NCBI RefSeq assembly: GCF_016811075.1 | Contig: NZ_JAFBGL010000004.1 | Location: forward strand, 124,001 to 188,000 | Length of the DNA stretch: 64,000 nucleotides | Source of the DNA: Oceaniferula flava | Lineage (GTDB): Bacteria > Verrucomicrobiota > Verrucomicrobiia > Verrucomicrobiales > Akkermansiaceae | Reading direction: 5' to 3' | Part shown: positions 9,867 through 18,590 of the stretch, in pieces | How positions within the stretch are numbered: the stretch's first letter is position 1 | How the letters are laid out: each line of letters starts with the position of its first letter | Made by a program: the position numbers and the translations under genes | Notes under the pieces: model-generated | What the model was told of the DNA's origin: nothing | The model's database searches: none | The model's input: the letters and a program-made list of their open reading frames with translations, nothing else

Positions 9867-10745
9867 ATGTTTTCTGCCGTGCATCCACCTGACGACCCCC
9901 ACCTTGCAGCATCCGATCCGGAACCGTCACGCTCCGAATTCAAAGAACGGCTGTGGGCGATTATCTTCGAAGCAGAAACGCCGAGTGGCAAATTCTTCGA
10001 TGTCGCGCTGCTCTGGGTGATTGGCATCAGCGTGTTGGCTGTGATGTTGGAGAGTGTGGAAAGCATCCACCGCCAATATCATCAGCCACTGCTCGTGGTG
10101 GAATGGATTTGCACCGTGGTCTTCACCGTGGAATACATTCTGCGGATCTGGCTGGTGCGGCGTCCGAGACGTTACATCTTCAGTTTCTATGGCATCGTCG
10201 ACTTACTTTCCTGCCTCCCCAGCTACCTCGCGTTGATTTTCACCGGCGGCAGTCACTTCATCGTCATCCGCCTGCTCCGGCTTCTCAGAATGTTCCGGGT
10301 CTTGAAAATGGTGGGCCATGTCCGCGGGGCGAACACCATTCTCAGAGGCCTGGCGGCATCGCGAGCGAAGATCACGGTATTCTTTTTCTCCATGCTCATT
10401 TTTGCCATGCTGGCCGGCACCTTGATCTACATCGTGGAATCCGGAGAGCCCGGCACCGCCTTCACCAGCATCCCGGTGAGTATCTACTACGCGATCGTGT
10501 CCATCACTACCGTGGGATACGGTGACTTGGCAGCGCAGACGGTTTTGGGTCGACTCATCACCGCCCTGATGGTGCTCGCCGGTTATGCCATCATTGCGGT
10601 GCCGACAGGGATCGTTGCCAGTGACATGGTGCGCGAAGCCCTGCATCCGGATGAAAGCACTGATGCCTGCCCAGGCTGTGGCGCACACGGCCACCTCAAC
10701 GATGCGGTTTACTGCCGAAAATGCGGTGAACTTTTAGATGACTGA
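9867..10745 (+). CDS. Voltage-gated potassium channel-like protein with a C-terminal zinc ribbon
   Basis: 292 residues from the ATG at 9867 (a TTG at 9843 is possible). Six membrane segments: S1 about 44-63, S2 about 74-97, S3 about 105-125, S4 about 131-149 with regularly spaced arginines (R-L-L-R-L-L-R-M-F-R), S5 about 168-191, then the selectivity filter T-T-V-G-Y-G-D at 214-220 and S6 about 226-252. This is the Kv/KvAP plan for K+ conduction across the inner membrane. After S6 come two C-x2-C pairs (Cys268/271 and 283/286), a small zinc ribbon facing the cytoplasm, which is unusual on such channels. It stands between rplM and prmA with no obvious partner. Confidence 0.9.
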   Translation: MFSAVHPPDDPHLAASDPEPSRSEFKERLWAIIFEAETPSGKFFDVALLWVIGISVLAVMLESVESIHRQYHQPLLVVEWICTVVFTVEYILRIWLVRRPRRYIFSFYGIVDLLSCLPSYLALIFTGGSHFIVIRLLRLLRMFRVLKMVGHVRGANTILRGLAASRAKITVFFFSMLIFAMLAGTLIYIVESGEPGTAFTSIPVSIYYAIVSITTVGYGDLAAQTVLGRLITALMVLAGYAIIAVPTGIVASDMVREALHPDESTDACPGCGAHGHLNDAVYCRKCGELLDD

Positions 10746-10786
10746 TTTTTGTTACATCTCCTCGGTATTTGTGATTAGTTAGAGCC

Positions 10787-11635
10787 ATGTGGGTATGGTC
10801 CAAGTTATCCGGCGCCAAATGGATGGACGCCTGGGAAGATCGATTTTACGGTAATCCGAATGCCGTGATCTCGAAGTTGAAGTCGCAGAAAACCGTGCGA
10901 GTGGAGGTTTACACCGAGACCGAGGAGGAAGCGGAAAAAATCAAAGCTCAGTTCGGCGGCAGCACCCGTAAGCTGGTGCACCAGAACTGGGCAGCCATGT
11001 CCGAGCCTGAGCGCCCGCCCATTCGAATCCGCAGCTCCGTCATCATTTCCGGCTCACGGGACGACGACGCCCGCGAGTCCCTGCAGCAGCAGTTTCCGGG
11101 TCGGCACATCATCCAGATTCCTGCGGACATGGCCTTCGGCACCGGCGATCATGCTACCACATCCACCTGCCTGCGTCTGGTCACCGACATCGCGGCAGAA
11201 CGCAAGCGCGCTGGTCACGACTGGAAACTTCTGGATCTCGGCAGTGGCAGCGGAGTGATCGCCATCGCCGCACGAATGCTCGGCGCAGGATACTGTCACG
11301 GCATGGATTTCGACCCACAAGCGGTGAAAGTCGCCAAGCGCAATGTCGAGCGCAATGGAGTCGATCAGGTGAAGATGACCGAAAACGACGTCCTGAAATG
11401 GCAACCCGATGGCCAGTGGCCGGTGGTGGTGGCCAATATGTTTTCCACTATCCTCCAGCAGGCCTTCCCTATCATTGTAAAAGCGATGGAAAAAGACGCC
11501 GATCTGGTGGTCTCCGGAATCCTCAACGACCAGTGGCAGGAAACGCTCGAAGTAGCACAAGAAAACGGTCTCGATTTCCAACAAGTAATCCACAAAGGTA
11601 AATGGACCACGGCCCGGGGCAGACTGCGCCAATAG
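10787..11635 (+). CDS. prmA: Ribosomal protein L11 methyltransferase
   Basis: 282 residues. It methylates lysines and the N-terminus of ribosomal protein L11 using S-adenosylmethionine. The N-terminal L11-recognition domain is at about 1-105. The F-G-T-G-D-H-A-T-T motif (117-125) is followed by the SAM-binding L-D-L-G-S-G-S-G (149-156). V-V-A-N-M-F-S is a variant of the N-[IL]-x4 catalytic loop. It starts 41 bp after the channel gene on the same strand and may be cotranscribed. Related class I methyltransferases share the fold, but motif order and length fit PrmA well. Confidence 0.9.
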   Translation: MWVWSKLSGAKWMDAWEDRFYGNPNAVISKLKSQKTVRVEVYTETEEEAEKIKAQFGGSTRKLVHQNWAAMSEPERPPIRIRSSVIISGSRDDDARESLQQQFPGRHIIQIPADMAFGTGDHATTSTCLRLVTDIAAERKRAGHDWKLLDLGSGSGVIAIAARMLGAGYCHGMDFDPQAVKVAKRNVERNGVDQVKMTENDVLKWQPDGQWPVVVANMFSTILQQAFPIIVKAMEKDADLVVSGILNDQWQETLEVAQENGLDFQQVIHKGKWTTARGRLRQ

Positions 11636-11790
11636 GCCGTCATACTGGCAAAAAATCCACCCGCGCTGACGGCAATAAACTTGCATCAGCGGCCTCATCG
11701 GTTAACAAATCCCTCACCGCTCCGGAGGAGGGTGCTCATGGAAACCGCCATCGCCCCGTTCCGGACGATTGCAACCAACCATTTCATTCC

Positions 11791-12957
11791 ATGGACTCCA
11801 TTTCATCACGCGTTGATAAGGTCGCCCCTTCGCTCACACTTTCTGTCACGAACCAAGCCAAGGCCATGAAGGCGCGCGGCGAAGAAGTTTACGGACTGGC
11901 CGGTGGCGAACCGGATCAGGACACCCCCGATTTTATCAAACAAGCCGCCATCGACGCGCTCAACGAGGGAAAGACCAAATACACCCCTGCCGCCGGCATC
12001 CCCGAGCTGCGTGAGGCCATCGCTGAAAAACTGAAGACCGACAACGGCATCGACTACGACCCGCGCCAGATCGTGGTCAACAGCGGCGCCAAGCAATCCT
12101 GCTTCAATGCCATCCTTGCCGTCGTGGAAGAAGGTGACGAGGTCATCATCCCCGCTCCTTACTGGGTCAGCTATCCGGAAATGGTCCGCCTTGCAGGTGG
12201 TATTCCCGTGATCGTGGAAACCACCGCGGAAAACGATTGGAAACTCACCCCCGAGCAGTTCGAGGAGAACATGACCGGCCTGACCAAGATGATCATCCTG
12301 AACACTCCTGGCAATCCCACCGGCTCCGTTTACAGCGCGGATGAGCTCAAGGCTCTGGGTGAAGTGGCCCTCTACGAGGACATCATCATCCTCTCCGATG
12401 AAATTTACGAGCACCTCGTCTACGGCGAGACCAAGCACACCAGCATCGCCTCGCTCAGCAAGGACCTCTACGATCTCACCATCACCGTCAACGGCTTCTC
12501 CAAAGCTTACTCGATGACCGGATGGCGCATCGGCTACACCGCTGCTCCCAAGCCGCTGGCTGATGCCATTTCCAAGATTCAGGGTCACACGACCTCGAAC
12601 GCCACCACCTTCGCCCAGTATGGCGCCCTCGCCGCCCTGGCTGAAGGCAAGGACTTCATCAAGGACCTGAATGCTGAATACGATGTCCGCCGCCAGTTTG
12701 TGCACGGTCGCCTCAGCGCCATCAACAACATCAAAGTGGTCGAGCCCAAGGGTGCCTTCTACTGCCTGGTGGACACCACTGACCTCGGACTGAAATCCGT
12801 CAACCTCTGCGACAAGTTGCTCACTCGTTACCGCGTTGCCGCCGTTCCTGGTATCGCTTTCGGAAACGACAACAGCATCCGCATCAGCTACTGCACCACC
12901 CTCGACGTGCTCAACGAAGGCCTGAGCCGCTTCGAGGAATTCTGTAAGGCGCACTAA
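11791..12957 (+). CDS. Pyridoxal-phosphate-dependent aspartate-type aminotransferase (class I, subgroup Ib)
   Basis: 388 residues from the ATG at 11791; the frame extends upstream to 11602, but that part overlaps prmA and has atypical composition. It transfers the amino group of aspartate (or another amino acid) to 2-oxoglutarate. N-T-P-G-N-P-T-G (171-178), S-D-E-I-Y-E, and S-K-A-Y-S-M-T-G-W-R with the PLP lysine at 238 are all present. The subgroup Ib signature and length match the AspC/AAT enzymes of thermophiles, Rhizobium and the PVC group. Aromatic or glutamate-prephenate activity cannot be excluded. A strong terminator follows at 12999. Confidence 0.9.
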   Translation: MDSISSRVDKVAPSLTLSVTNQAKAMKARGEEVYGLAGGEPDQDTPDFIKQAAIDALNEGKTKYTPAAGIPELREAIAEKLKTDNGIDYDPRQIVVNSGAKQSCFNAILAVVEEGDEVIIPAPYWVSYPEMVRLAGGIPVIVETTAENDWKLTPEQFEENMTGLTKMIILNTPGNPTGSVYSADELKALGEVALYEDIIILSDEIYEHLVYGETKHTSIASLSKDLYDLTITVNGFSKAYSMTGWRIGYTAAPKPLADAISKIQGHTTSNATTFAQYGALAALAEGKDFIKDLNAEYDVRRQFVHGRLSAINNIKVVEPKGAFYCLVDTTDLGLKSVNLCDKLLTRYRVAAVPGIAFGNDNSIRISYCTTLDVLNEGLSRFEEFCKAH

Positions 12958-12998
12958 GCTGAAGATTTAAAGACTAAACTCTAAACACCAAATTTCAG

Positions 12999-13032
12999 CG
13001 CGGCATGCCCATCGGGTATGCCGCGTTTTTTT
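12999..13032 (+). terminator. Rho-independent terminator after the aminotransferase gene
   Basis: A 12-bp stem with one G-T pair: left arm 12999-13010, three-base loop ATC, right arm 13014-13025 ending ATGCCGCG, followed by seven T. It lies 41 bp past the stop codon. The remaining stretch to truA (13033-13189) holds no gene that I can support. Confidence 0.93.
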
Positions 13033-13189
13033 GTCCCTGTCAGAGTCAGCAATTGGCAAACAGAAAGCCAATTTAGACCTCGTTCCCACCCGTGTCCTGC
13101 GGGGCATCGGCGAAGAAGAGTCAAAAACTCACAAGCCAAGGAATCAGTAACCCAAGAAACAAAATTCGTCCAATTCGCCAGATTCGCGG

Positions 13190-13948
13190 TCAAGAATAGG
13201 TCACATGGTCCAGCGCCAAACCATCCGCCGGCGCGCAATACGGCGACCTTCCATGAGGCAGGTCAGCAGGCTGATCCAAGAGCCCTTCCAGATCGTCCAG
13301 TCGCAGCCTCCCCTGAGCCGTGTAAATCGCCGCTCCGGTGAGTAGCCTTGCCATTTTATAAAGGAAACCATTGCCAGTGTAGGTGATGCGATACCCGTTC
13401 GGCAGTGTCTGCAACTCACAGCGACTCAGCGAACGCCGGTAGGACGTGTCCTCCGTCTCATTGCCACGCTTGGCGGCAAATGCCCGGAAACAATGCTCAC
13501 CCTGGAGGATTTCCAACGCTTGCTCCAGCGATGCCGGATCGAGCTGTCGCGGCAAATGCCAGGCGAGCCCAGCCTGCAGCGGCGGTAGCACCGGAGCCAG
13601 GCAGAGATCGTAGGTATACGTTTTCGCGACGGCGGAAAAGCGGGCGTGAAAGTCGTCGGCCACCTGTTCGCAGTCGATCACTCGAATGGTGGCAGGCAGT
13701 TTACTGTTCGCGGCGGGCACCCAATTGTAGGGATTCATGCTCAGGCCTTCCGGAGCATCGAAATGCGCCACCTGCCCATGCGCGTGCACCCCGGTATCGG
13801 TGCGACCCGACCCTTGGATTTTAATCTCCTGCTTGGCCACTGTGGACAGCGCCTTCTGGAGAAGATCTTGCACCGTGTTGCCTCCCGGCTGGGTGGCCCA
13901 GCCTTCGAATGGGCGGCCGTCATACGCTATGGTCAGTTTCAATCGCAC
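13190..13948 (-). CDS. truA: tRNA pseudouridine(38-40) synthase
   Basis: 252 residues from the GTG at 13948, which puts R-L-K-L-T-I-A-Y-D-G at the N-terminus as usual in TruA; a GTG at 13999 would add 17 residues of no family similarity. It forms pseudouridine at positions 38-40 of the tRNA anticodon arm. The catalytic aspartate is in G-S-G-R-T-D-T-G-V-H-A (Asp51 in this numbering). F-S-A-V-A-K-T-Y-T-Y and the C-terminal G-N-G-F-L-Y-K-M-A-R-L-L-T-G-A motif are also present. It is transcribed alone. Confidence 0.94.
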   Translation of the reverse strand: MRLKLTIAYDGRPFEGWATQPGGNTVQDLLQKALSTVAKQEIKIQGSGRTDTGVHAHGQVAHFDAPEGLSMNPYNWVPAANSKLPATIRVIDCEQVADDFHARFSAVAKTYTYDLCLAPVLPPLQAGLAWHLPRQLDPASLEQALEILQGEHCFRAFAAKRGNETEDTSYRRSLSRCELQTLPNGYRITYTGNGFLYKMARLLTGAAIYTAQGRLRLDDLEGLLDQPADLPHGRSPYCAPADGLALDHVTYS

Positions 13949-14147
13949 AGAGACCCAGTAGATCCAATCCACTGAAATTGCACGCACATCTATCGTCACT
14001 GAGCAGTTTTTAAACCGCTGCCAATAGACCCATAGGCTGATCGATGAAGTAAATCTTTACAAATTTACGATTGTCCAAGGGTGGATCTGGACTCAGTCTG
14101 CTAAGGCGTCGATTCAGTTCGTCGTTTCACACACACATTTCCATACC

Positions 14148-14585
14148 ATGTCACACACACGACATCGGGTGCTGAACAGGAGAGTGCTTTTCCTGCTATC
14201 GGTCACCCTGATCTTCCGTATCATCATGCTGGCGACCGCACTGGGCGCCATTATCTACGCCCTCAATCAGCACGCCATGGAGCCCCTCTATCTGGCAGGT
14301 GGCTGCCTCGCATTCGTGCTCATTTTACAAATGATCCACAGCATCGAGTCGAGCAAAGTTGTCTGCCCGGTCTGCCGATCTCACATCTTAAAGAACAAAC
14401 GATGTTCCAAACACAAGAATGCAAAAACAACCTTGGGAAGTCACGTTCTGCGAGTGGGCTTACAAGTGGTCTTTACCAAGCATTTCCTCTGCCAGTATTG
14501 CAACGAACGCTACCAATGGCGTGGAAAGAGACAGCCTAAAACTGATCTCACTCAGAGCGTAGATCCTCGCCTGCCACGCGCCTGA
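14148..14585 (+). CDS. Small membrane protein with cysteine pairs, unknown function
   Basis: 145 residues. Two hydrophobic segments (about 12-38 and 42-62) are followed by a soluble part carrying C-P-V-C (about 75-78), a lone C near 86 with nearby His/Lys, and C-Q-Y-C near 122-125. The two C-x2-C pairs suggest a zinc knuckle on the cytoplasmic side. I do not recognise the family. Its 3' end overlaps the end of tsaE by 38 bp in convergent orientation, which supports both reading frames being real but compact. The leader has no SD. Confidence 0.6.
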   Translation: MSHTRHRVLNRRVLFLLSVTLIFRIIMLATALGAIIYALNQHAMEPLYLAGGCLAFVLILQMIHSIESSKVVCPVCRSHILKNKRCSKHKNAKTTLGSHVLRVGLQVVFTKHFLCQYCNERYQWRGKRQPKTDLTQSVDPRLPRA

Positions 14586-15003
14586 CTAGACGGCATTGGT
14601 CCTCATCAGGTGATAACTCAAACTGCAGCCAGACTGTAGCGGGCGGCAGGAGGTCTGGAAATTTGTTGGGCCACTCAACGACGATAATGCCCGCTTCGTC
14701 AAGATACTCATCCCAGCCGATCCGGAGGACTTCGTTCACCGAATCCATGCGATAAAAATCAAAATGGAACACGGGCAGTCGACCGCCCGTGTATTCGTGA
14801 GCGAGTGAAAAAGTAGGGCTGGTCACCTCACCCACGCAGCCCATTCCGGCCGCAATGCCTTTGGTGAAATGTGTTTTCCCCGCACCCAGACCACCGCACA
14901 GTGCCAGCACAGCTCCAGCGTGCAACTCACCAGCCAGCCGCTCTCCCAGAGCAACCATTTCCTCCGGACTGGTTACCCGGAATACTTCTCCATGTTCCGC
15001 CAC
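14548..15003 (-). CDS. tsaE: tRNA threonylcarbamoyladenosine biosynthesis ATPase TsaE
   Basis: 151 residues, GTG start. The P-loop ATPase works with TsaB and TsaD to make t6A37 in tRNAs that read ANN codons. The Walker A motif G-G-L-G-A-G-K-T lies near residues 38-45, followed by F-T-K-G and the S-P-T-F-S-L segment typical of TsaE. F-H-F-D-F-Y-R and the I-V-V-E-W-P-N-K acidic strand are the other family markers. It lies 20 bp downstream of the TetR gene on the same strand, so it may be read from the same transcript. Confidence 0.95.
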   Translation of the reverse strand: MAEHGEVFRVTSPEEMVALGERLAGELHAGAVLALCGGLGAGKTHFTKGIAAGMGCVGEVTSPTFSLAHEYTGGRLPVFHFDFYRMDSVNEVLRIGWDEYLDEAGIIVVEWPNKFPDLLPPATVWLQFELSPDEDQCRLVRRVAGEDLRSE

Positions 15004-15023
15004 CTGACTGCGTGAGGTTCGAG

Positions 15024-15698
15024 CTACTCCGGCTGACCGCCAAATCCGTAGATGGAGAAATCAATGACCTCGGCAAGCATTGCTTCGCGGTCGATTTCCT
15101 GAGGATCACCGTGACCGCCAGCACTGAGCTGCATCGCCAGCTTGCCCACACCGTGGTAGTAGATCACTGCACCAGAGGCAAAAACGATCCGTTTCACCAG
15201 CTGCGGCCCGGTTAATTTGGGAAAGTGGGCCTTCAGAGCCATCGCAAAAGTTTGGAACACATCGGTGTAGAGATTCCGGCTCACCGATGGGATATTGTAG
15301 TCGGACTCGATCAGGTAACGCGCCACTAAACGTAGCATCAAGCCTGAGCGAACTCCGCATTCTTCGGGCATGACGGCCGGACGCATCAGAGCGTTCATGA
15401 TGGTCTCAAGTGGCACGTTTTCAGCTGAGCCATGTTCTTCGATGGCTTTTTTCAGAAGGTTGATCCGGTATTCGTTGATGGGGTTCATGCAGAGCTTCAC
15501 GGTCTCTTGAATCAGACCTTCTTTACCACCGAAATGGTAGCTTACACTCGCCAGGTTTACCCCTGCTGCATTGGTGACATCGCGCACCGAAACATCTTCA
15601 AATCCACGCTCCGCGAAAAGGTCCCATGCCGCCTTCAGTATTTGCTCTCTCGTTTCCACTTGGACTGGACGATATGCCTGGGCAGGGGTGACGGTCAA
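15024..15698 (-). CDS. TetR/AcrR-family transcriptional regulator
   Basis: 224 residues from a TTG start at 15698 (a GTG at 15659 is an alternative; an in-frame stop lies just upstream). The N-terminal helix-turn-helix spans about 16-60: R-E-Q-I-L-K-A-A-W-D-L-F-A-E-R-G, then V-S-V-R-D-V and N-L-A-S-V-S-Y-H-F-G-G-K-E-G-L. The C-terminal ligand domain resembles the CecR/YbiH group (DUF1956) but the inducer is unknown. It is divergent from an amidohydrolase-like gene across a 154-bp gap holding a dyad at 15714-15738, the arrangement expected of an autoregulated local repressor. Confidence 0.85.
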   Translation of the reverse strand: MTVTPAQAYRPVQVETREQILKAAWDLFAERGFEDVSVRDVTNAAGVNLASVSYHFGGKEGLIQETVKLCMNPINEYRINLLKKAIEEHGSAENVPLETIMNALMRPAVMPEECGVRSGLMLRLVARYLIESDYNIPSVSRNLYTDVFQTFAMALKAHFPKLTGPQLVKRIVFASGAVIYYHGVGKLAMQLSAGGHGDPQEIDREAMLAEVIDFSIYGFGGQPE

Positions 15699-15713
15699 GG
15701 TTAAACGGGTGTA

Positions 15714-15738
15714 TCAAGTAAATGTTTAACACACTTGA
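15714..15738. promoter_or_regulatory. Candidate operator between the TetR gene and the amidohydrolase-like gene
   Basis: Inverted arms TCAAGT (15714-15719) and ACTTGA (15733-15738) separated by 13 bp, placed 15 bp upstream of the TetR start. The region also repeats TTTAAC/GTTAAA-like words. The spacing suits a TetR dimer, but binding is inferred. Confidence 0.4.
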
Positions 15739-15852
15739 GGTAAACAGGTTATATTTACACTCCTCACATTCAATTTACAAATTTCAATTAGCGCTCAAAG
15801 CAAGCCCAAAGGAGCTTGCCAAAACCACGCGCATCCCTGAATTTCGTCGTCA

Positions 15853-16650
15853 ATGATTGATGCACACGTTGAAGTCTCCTCAGAGAATCTATCTCAGGCC
15901 CTGGAGGAATTGGAAAATGACATCGAGTTCAGTGGCGTGGACCAAGTGATTGCCATCCAGCGACACCCGGATGCCGCACTGAATGCCCCCTTGCTTGAGC
16001 TCGCTAAAGCCTCGGACGATCTCATTGCCGGCTGTGTCACGTGGATTCCGCTGCATTCCCCCAAAATTAAAGCTTATCTGGACGAAGACACGCACCGCCC
16101 TAACGTGGTGGCTTACCAAGAAAGTATCGCATCCGCAGAAGACTTGCAGGATGCCGACTTCAGCCGCGGCGTGCAGCAAGTCACCCTTTCCGGCAAACCG
16201 CTGGAGCTGTTCATGAGCTTTGACGAGCTCGGCGCGATGATTCAGTTTGCCGATCAGCACCCGGGGCAAGCCATGATTGCCGACTTCGGAGCATCAATTG
16301 ACCCTGCCTCCACCCTGCCGAAATCCGGCAACTGGGCACGACTAATCAGAGAGCTGGCGCGCCGTCCGCACATCTACATCCGTCTTTCCAGCCTTACACC
16401 GCTGCTGCAAGGAGAGACTGCCGTAGCGCAGTCAGAGTCCCTGCTGCCCTATTTCGATACCCTGCTGAGCGCCTTCGGTCCGCAGCGTATCCTCTTCGGC
16501 TCGGGCTGGCCTCACGCGCTCGGCCCAACCAACTACCCCACCTGGCTGAGCACGGTGGATAATTTAATCCATGCTCTGAGCGATGCCGAGAAACGCGCCG
16601 TCTATCATCACAACGCCGCAACCTTCTACCAGCTCAACCCGCCGGAATAG
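15853..16650 (+). CDS. Amidohydrolase-2-like TIM-barrel protein, probably with a degenerate metal site
   Basis: 265 residues, cytosolic. It opens M-I-D-A-H-V-E-V where active members have D-x-H-x-H, and ends with R-I-L-F-G-S-G-W-P-H and N-A-A-T-F-Y-Q-L, the closing motifs of the amidohydrolase-2 (L-rhamnono-lactonase/2-pyrone hydrolase) family. The second histidine of the first motif and the usual D-H-x-x-K-P strand (here A-D-F-G-A-S) are missing, so hydrolysis may be lost or changed. It is divergent from the TetR gene, which may control it. It converges with recQ with 17 bp between stops. Confidence 0.7.
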   Translation: MIDAHVEVSSENLSQALEELENDIEFSGVDQVIAIQRHPDAALNAPLLELAKASDDLIAGCVTWIPLHSPKIKAYLDEDTHRPNVVAYQESIASAEDLQDADFSRGVQQVTLSGKPLELFMSFDELGAMIQFADQHPGQAMIADFGASIDPASTLPKSGNWARLIRELARRPHIYIRLSSLTPLLQGETAVAQSESLLPYFDTLLSAFGPQRILFGSGWPHALGPTNYPTWLSTVDNLIHALSDAEKRAVYHHNAATFYQLNPPE

Positions 16651-16667
16651 CACTACTCGCCAAGATC

Positions 16668-18590
16668 TCACAAAGGCAGACGATGAGCCAGCTGCCGCAC
16701 CTCCTCGAAGGGGAATCGCTCCAGCATGCCCCAATGGTCGTGCTGATAGAGGCGGTAGCGCATCATCGCCGGGCTGTAGATGCCACAGAGGAAACGAGCC
16801 AAGCGCTCGGGGCTGGACAAGGGAGCTCGCTTCTCGGCCACCAGCTGCTGGATGCTCTCCAGCTCATCCAAACTAACCTCCGCGGCAGGCGATGCGGGTA
16901 ATTTCCGTGGCCGCTTTTTCCCCAGGCAGGAGGCGCAGTGGCCACAGGGTGCTGCTAACTTTTCTCCGAAATAACCGACCAATGAGACCGCCAGGCAGCG
17001 TCTCGATTGAGCCATTTTGAAGACACTGTCGATCCGCTGCAGGTCGTATTCCGTGTGCTGCTGGAACACCGCCAGCATCTCCTCCACCAGCTCTTCCAGG
17101 TTCTCGGGTTCTTTTTTGATACGGAAATGTGTCAGGCTGTGACTCATCTTCAGTCGCACCTCGCCGCCGGCTTCCAGCTCGCGCAGTTGACCGACGATTT
17201 TGTTCATCTTCACCACCTGGTTCTCGGCCAGCTCGAGGAGGGAAATGCGGCGCTTCGAATCCAACATTTCCAAAAACATCGCCTGCTGACTCTTGGGAAA
17301 ACCGCGCAGCATCCGCTGGCGTGCCGCCTGATCCCAGCGCAGCGGCACCAAATGGCACCACATCCAAGAAGCTCCATCCTGCACCATCCACCCCGCTGTT
17401 TCTAATCGCGCGAGAAGAATATCCAAGAGCTCCACCGGCACATCGTTGAGGGTGCTGAGATTGTATCTGGAAACGATCGCCCTAGAACCTTGGGAAAAGA
17501 CGTGCTGCAGGATAGCCCGCACGGCAGCAGCTCCAGGTTGTTTGGCTTGCACCAGTCCTTCTAACATCGTGCGGTCGTCAGCATTGATCAGCAGCTCGCA
17601 ATGGCTCGGCAGCCCGTCACGCCCTGCCCGACCACTCTCCTGAATCCAGCCTTCTGGCGACTTCGGCGGGTGGTAGTGAATCACCGCCCTGACATCGGGC
17701 ATGTCCACTCCCATGCCAAAGGCGATGGTGGCGCAGATGACCGGGAAACGGTGGGCGACAAAACCGTCTTGCACCTCGGCACGGACATCGGCGGGCATGC
17801 CAGCATGGTAGGATTTTGCCACCACACCATGCCGATTGAGAAAGGCCGTCACCTCCTCGACGTCGCCCCGCTTGGTGGCGTAAACGATCGCGGGGGTCAT
17901 CCCTGCCGACTGCAGCACCTCTAACAACCTACCCTTTTTCGCTTCCTCATTCCCAGCCGTCACATCGAACTGCAGGTTCTCACGGTAAAACGAAGTCTGC
18001 ACCTGGTCCTTTTTCAGGATCCGAAATGCCTTGCGAATCCCCTGCGCAGTCTGGGGACTGGCGGTGGCGGTGAGTGCGAGAATGGCCTTCGGTTTCAGCG
18101 ACTTCACAAGCCGCGGCATGCGGATGTAAGATGGCCGAAAACTGTGACCCCACTCCGAGATACAGTGCGCCTCGTCCACGGCCACCAAGGCGATGTTCGA
18201 TTTCTTGAGCAAGGCGAGCAGCGCCGGATCGGTCAGTCGTTCCGGGGATAAATAGAGCAGCTTCAAACCCCCTGCCGCGATCTCCTGCATAATCTCCTCC
18301 CGCGCCTCATCATCGGCGGACGAATCCATACGCGCCGCCGCGATGCCTTGCTGCAACAAGGTATTCACCTGATCGCGCATCAGCGCAATGAGTGGCGAGA
18401 CCACCACAGTGAGCCCATCGGAAACCACCGCTGGAAATTGGTAACAGAGCGATTTCCCACCCCCGGTGGGCAAGATGGCGAGCGTGTTGACGCCCGCGAG
18501 CACCCGATCGATGATCTCCGCTTGGCCCGGCCTCAGTGAGGCGTGACCGAAGTGCCGCTGGAGCAGCTCATGTTGCTCGGACGTGTTCAC
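16668..18590 (-). CDS. recQ: RecQ-family ATP-dependent DNA helicase
   Basis: About 640 residues. A 3'-5' helicase acting in recombination and repair. It has L-R-P-G-Q (motif 0), T-G-G-G-K-S at 42-47, D-E-A-H at 139-142, Q-E-S-G-R-A-G-R-D-G (motif VI) and a RecQ zinc-binding site (C-G-H-C-A-S-C). The C-terminal 80 residues do not look like a classic HRDC domain. I choose the GTG at 18590 because it overlaps the pdxA stop as GTGTGA, the coupled arrangement seen elsewhere here; a TTG at 18599 is the alternative. It forms an operon with pdxA. Confidence 0.92.
   Translation of the reverse strand: MNTSEQHELLQRHFGHASLRPGQAEIIDRVLAGVNTLAILPTGGGKSLCYQFPAVVSDGLTVVVSPLIALMRDQVNTLLQQGIAAARMDSSADDEAREEIMQEIAAGGLKLLYLSPERLTDPALLALLKKSNIALVAVDEAHCISEWGHSFRPSYIRMPRLVKSLKPKAILALTATASPQTAQGIRKAFRILKKDQVQTSFYRENLQFDVTAGNEEAKKGRLLEVLQSAGMTPAIVYATKRGDVEEVTAFLNRHGVVAKSYHAGMPADVRAEVQDGFVAHRFPVICATIAFGMGVDMPDVRAVIHYHPPKSPEGWIQESGRAGRDGLPSHCELLINADDRTMLEGLVQAKQPGAAAVRAILQHVFSQGSRAIVSRYNLSTLNDVPVELLDILLARLETAGWMVQDGASWMWCHLVPLRWDQAARQRMLRGFPKSQQAMFLEMLDSKRRISLLELAENQVVKMNKIVGQLRELEAGGEVRLKMSHSLTHFRIKKEPENLEELVEEMLAVFQQHTEYDLQRIDSVFKMAQSRRCLAVSLVGYFGEKLAAPCGHCASCLGKKRPRKLPASPAAEVSLDELESIQQLVAEKRAPLSSPERLARFLCGIYSPAMMRYRLYQHDHWGMLERFPFEEVRQLAHRLPL

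Noticed and set aside
11602-11790. Upstream extension of the aminotransferase frame
   Set aside because: It overlaps prmA and adds a segment with no similarity to aminotransferases.
12981-13238. 85-codon minus-strand frame over the aminotransferase terminator
   Set aside because: It runs through a strong terminator and into truA; no plausible start or product.
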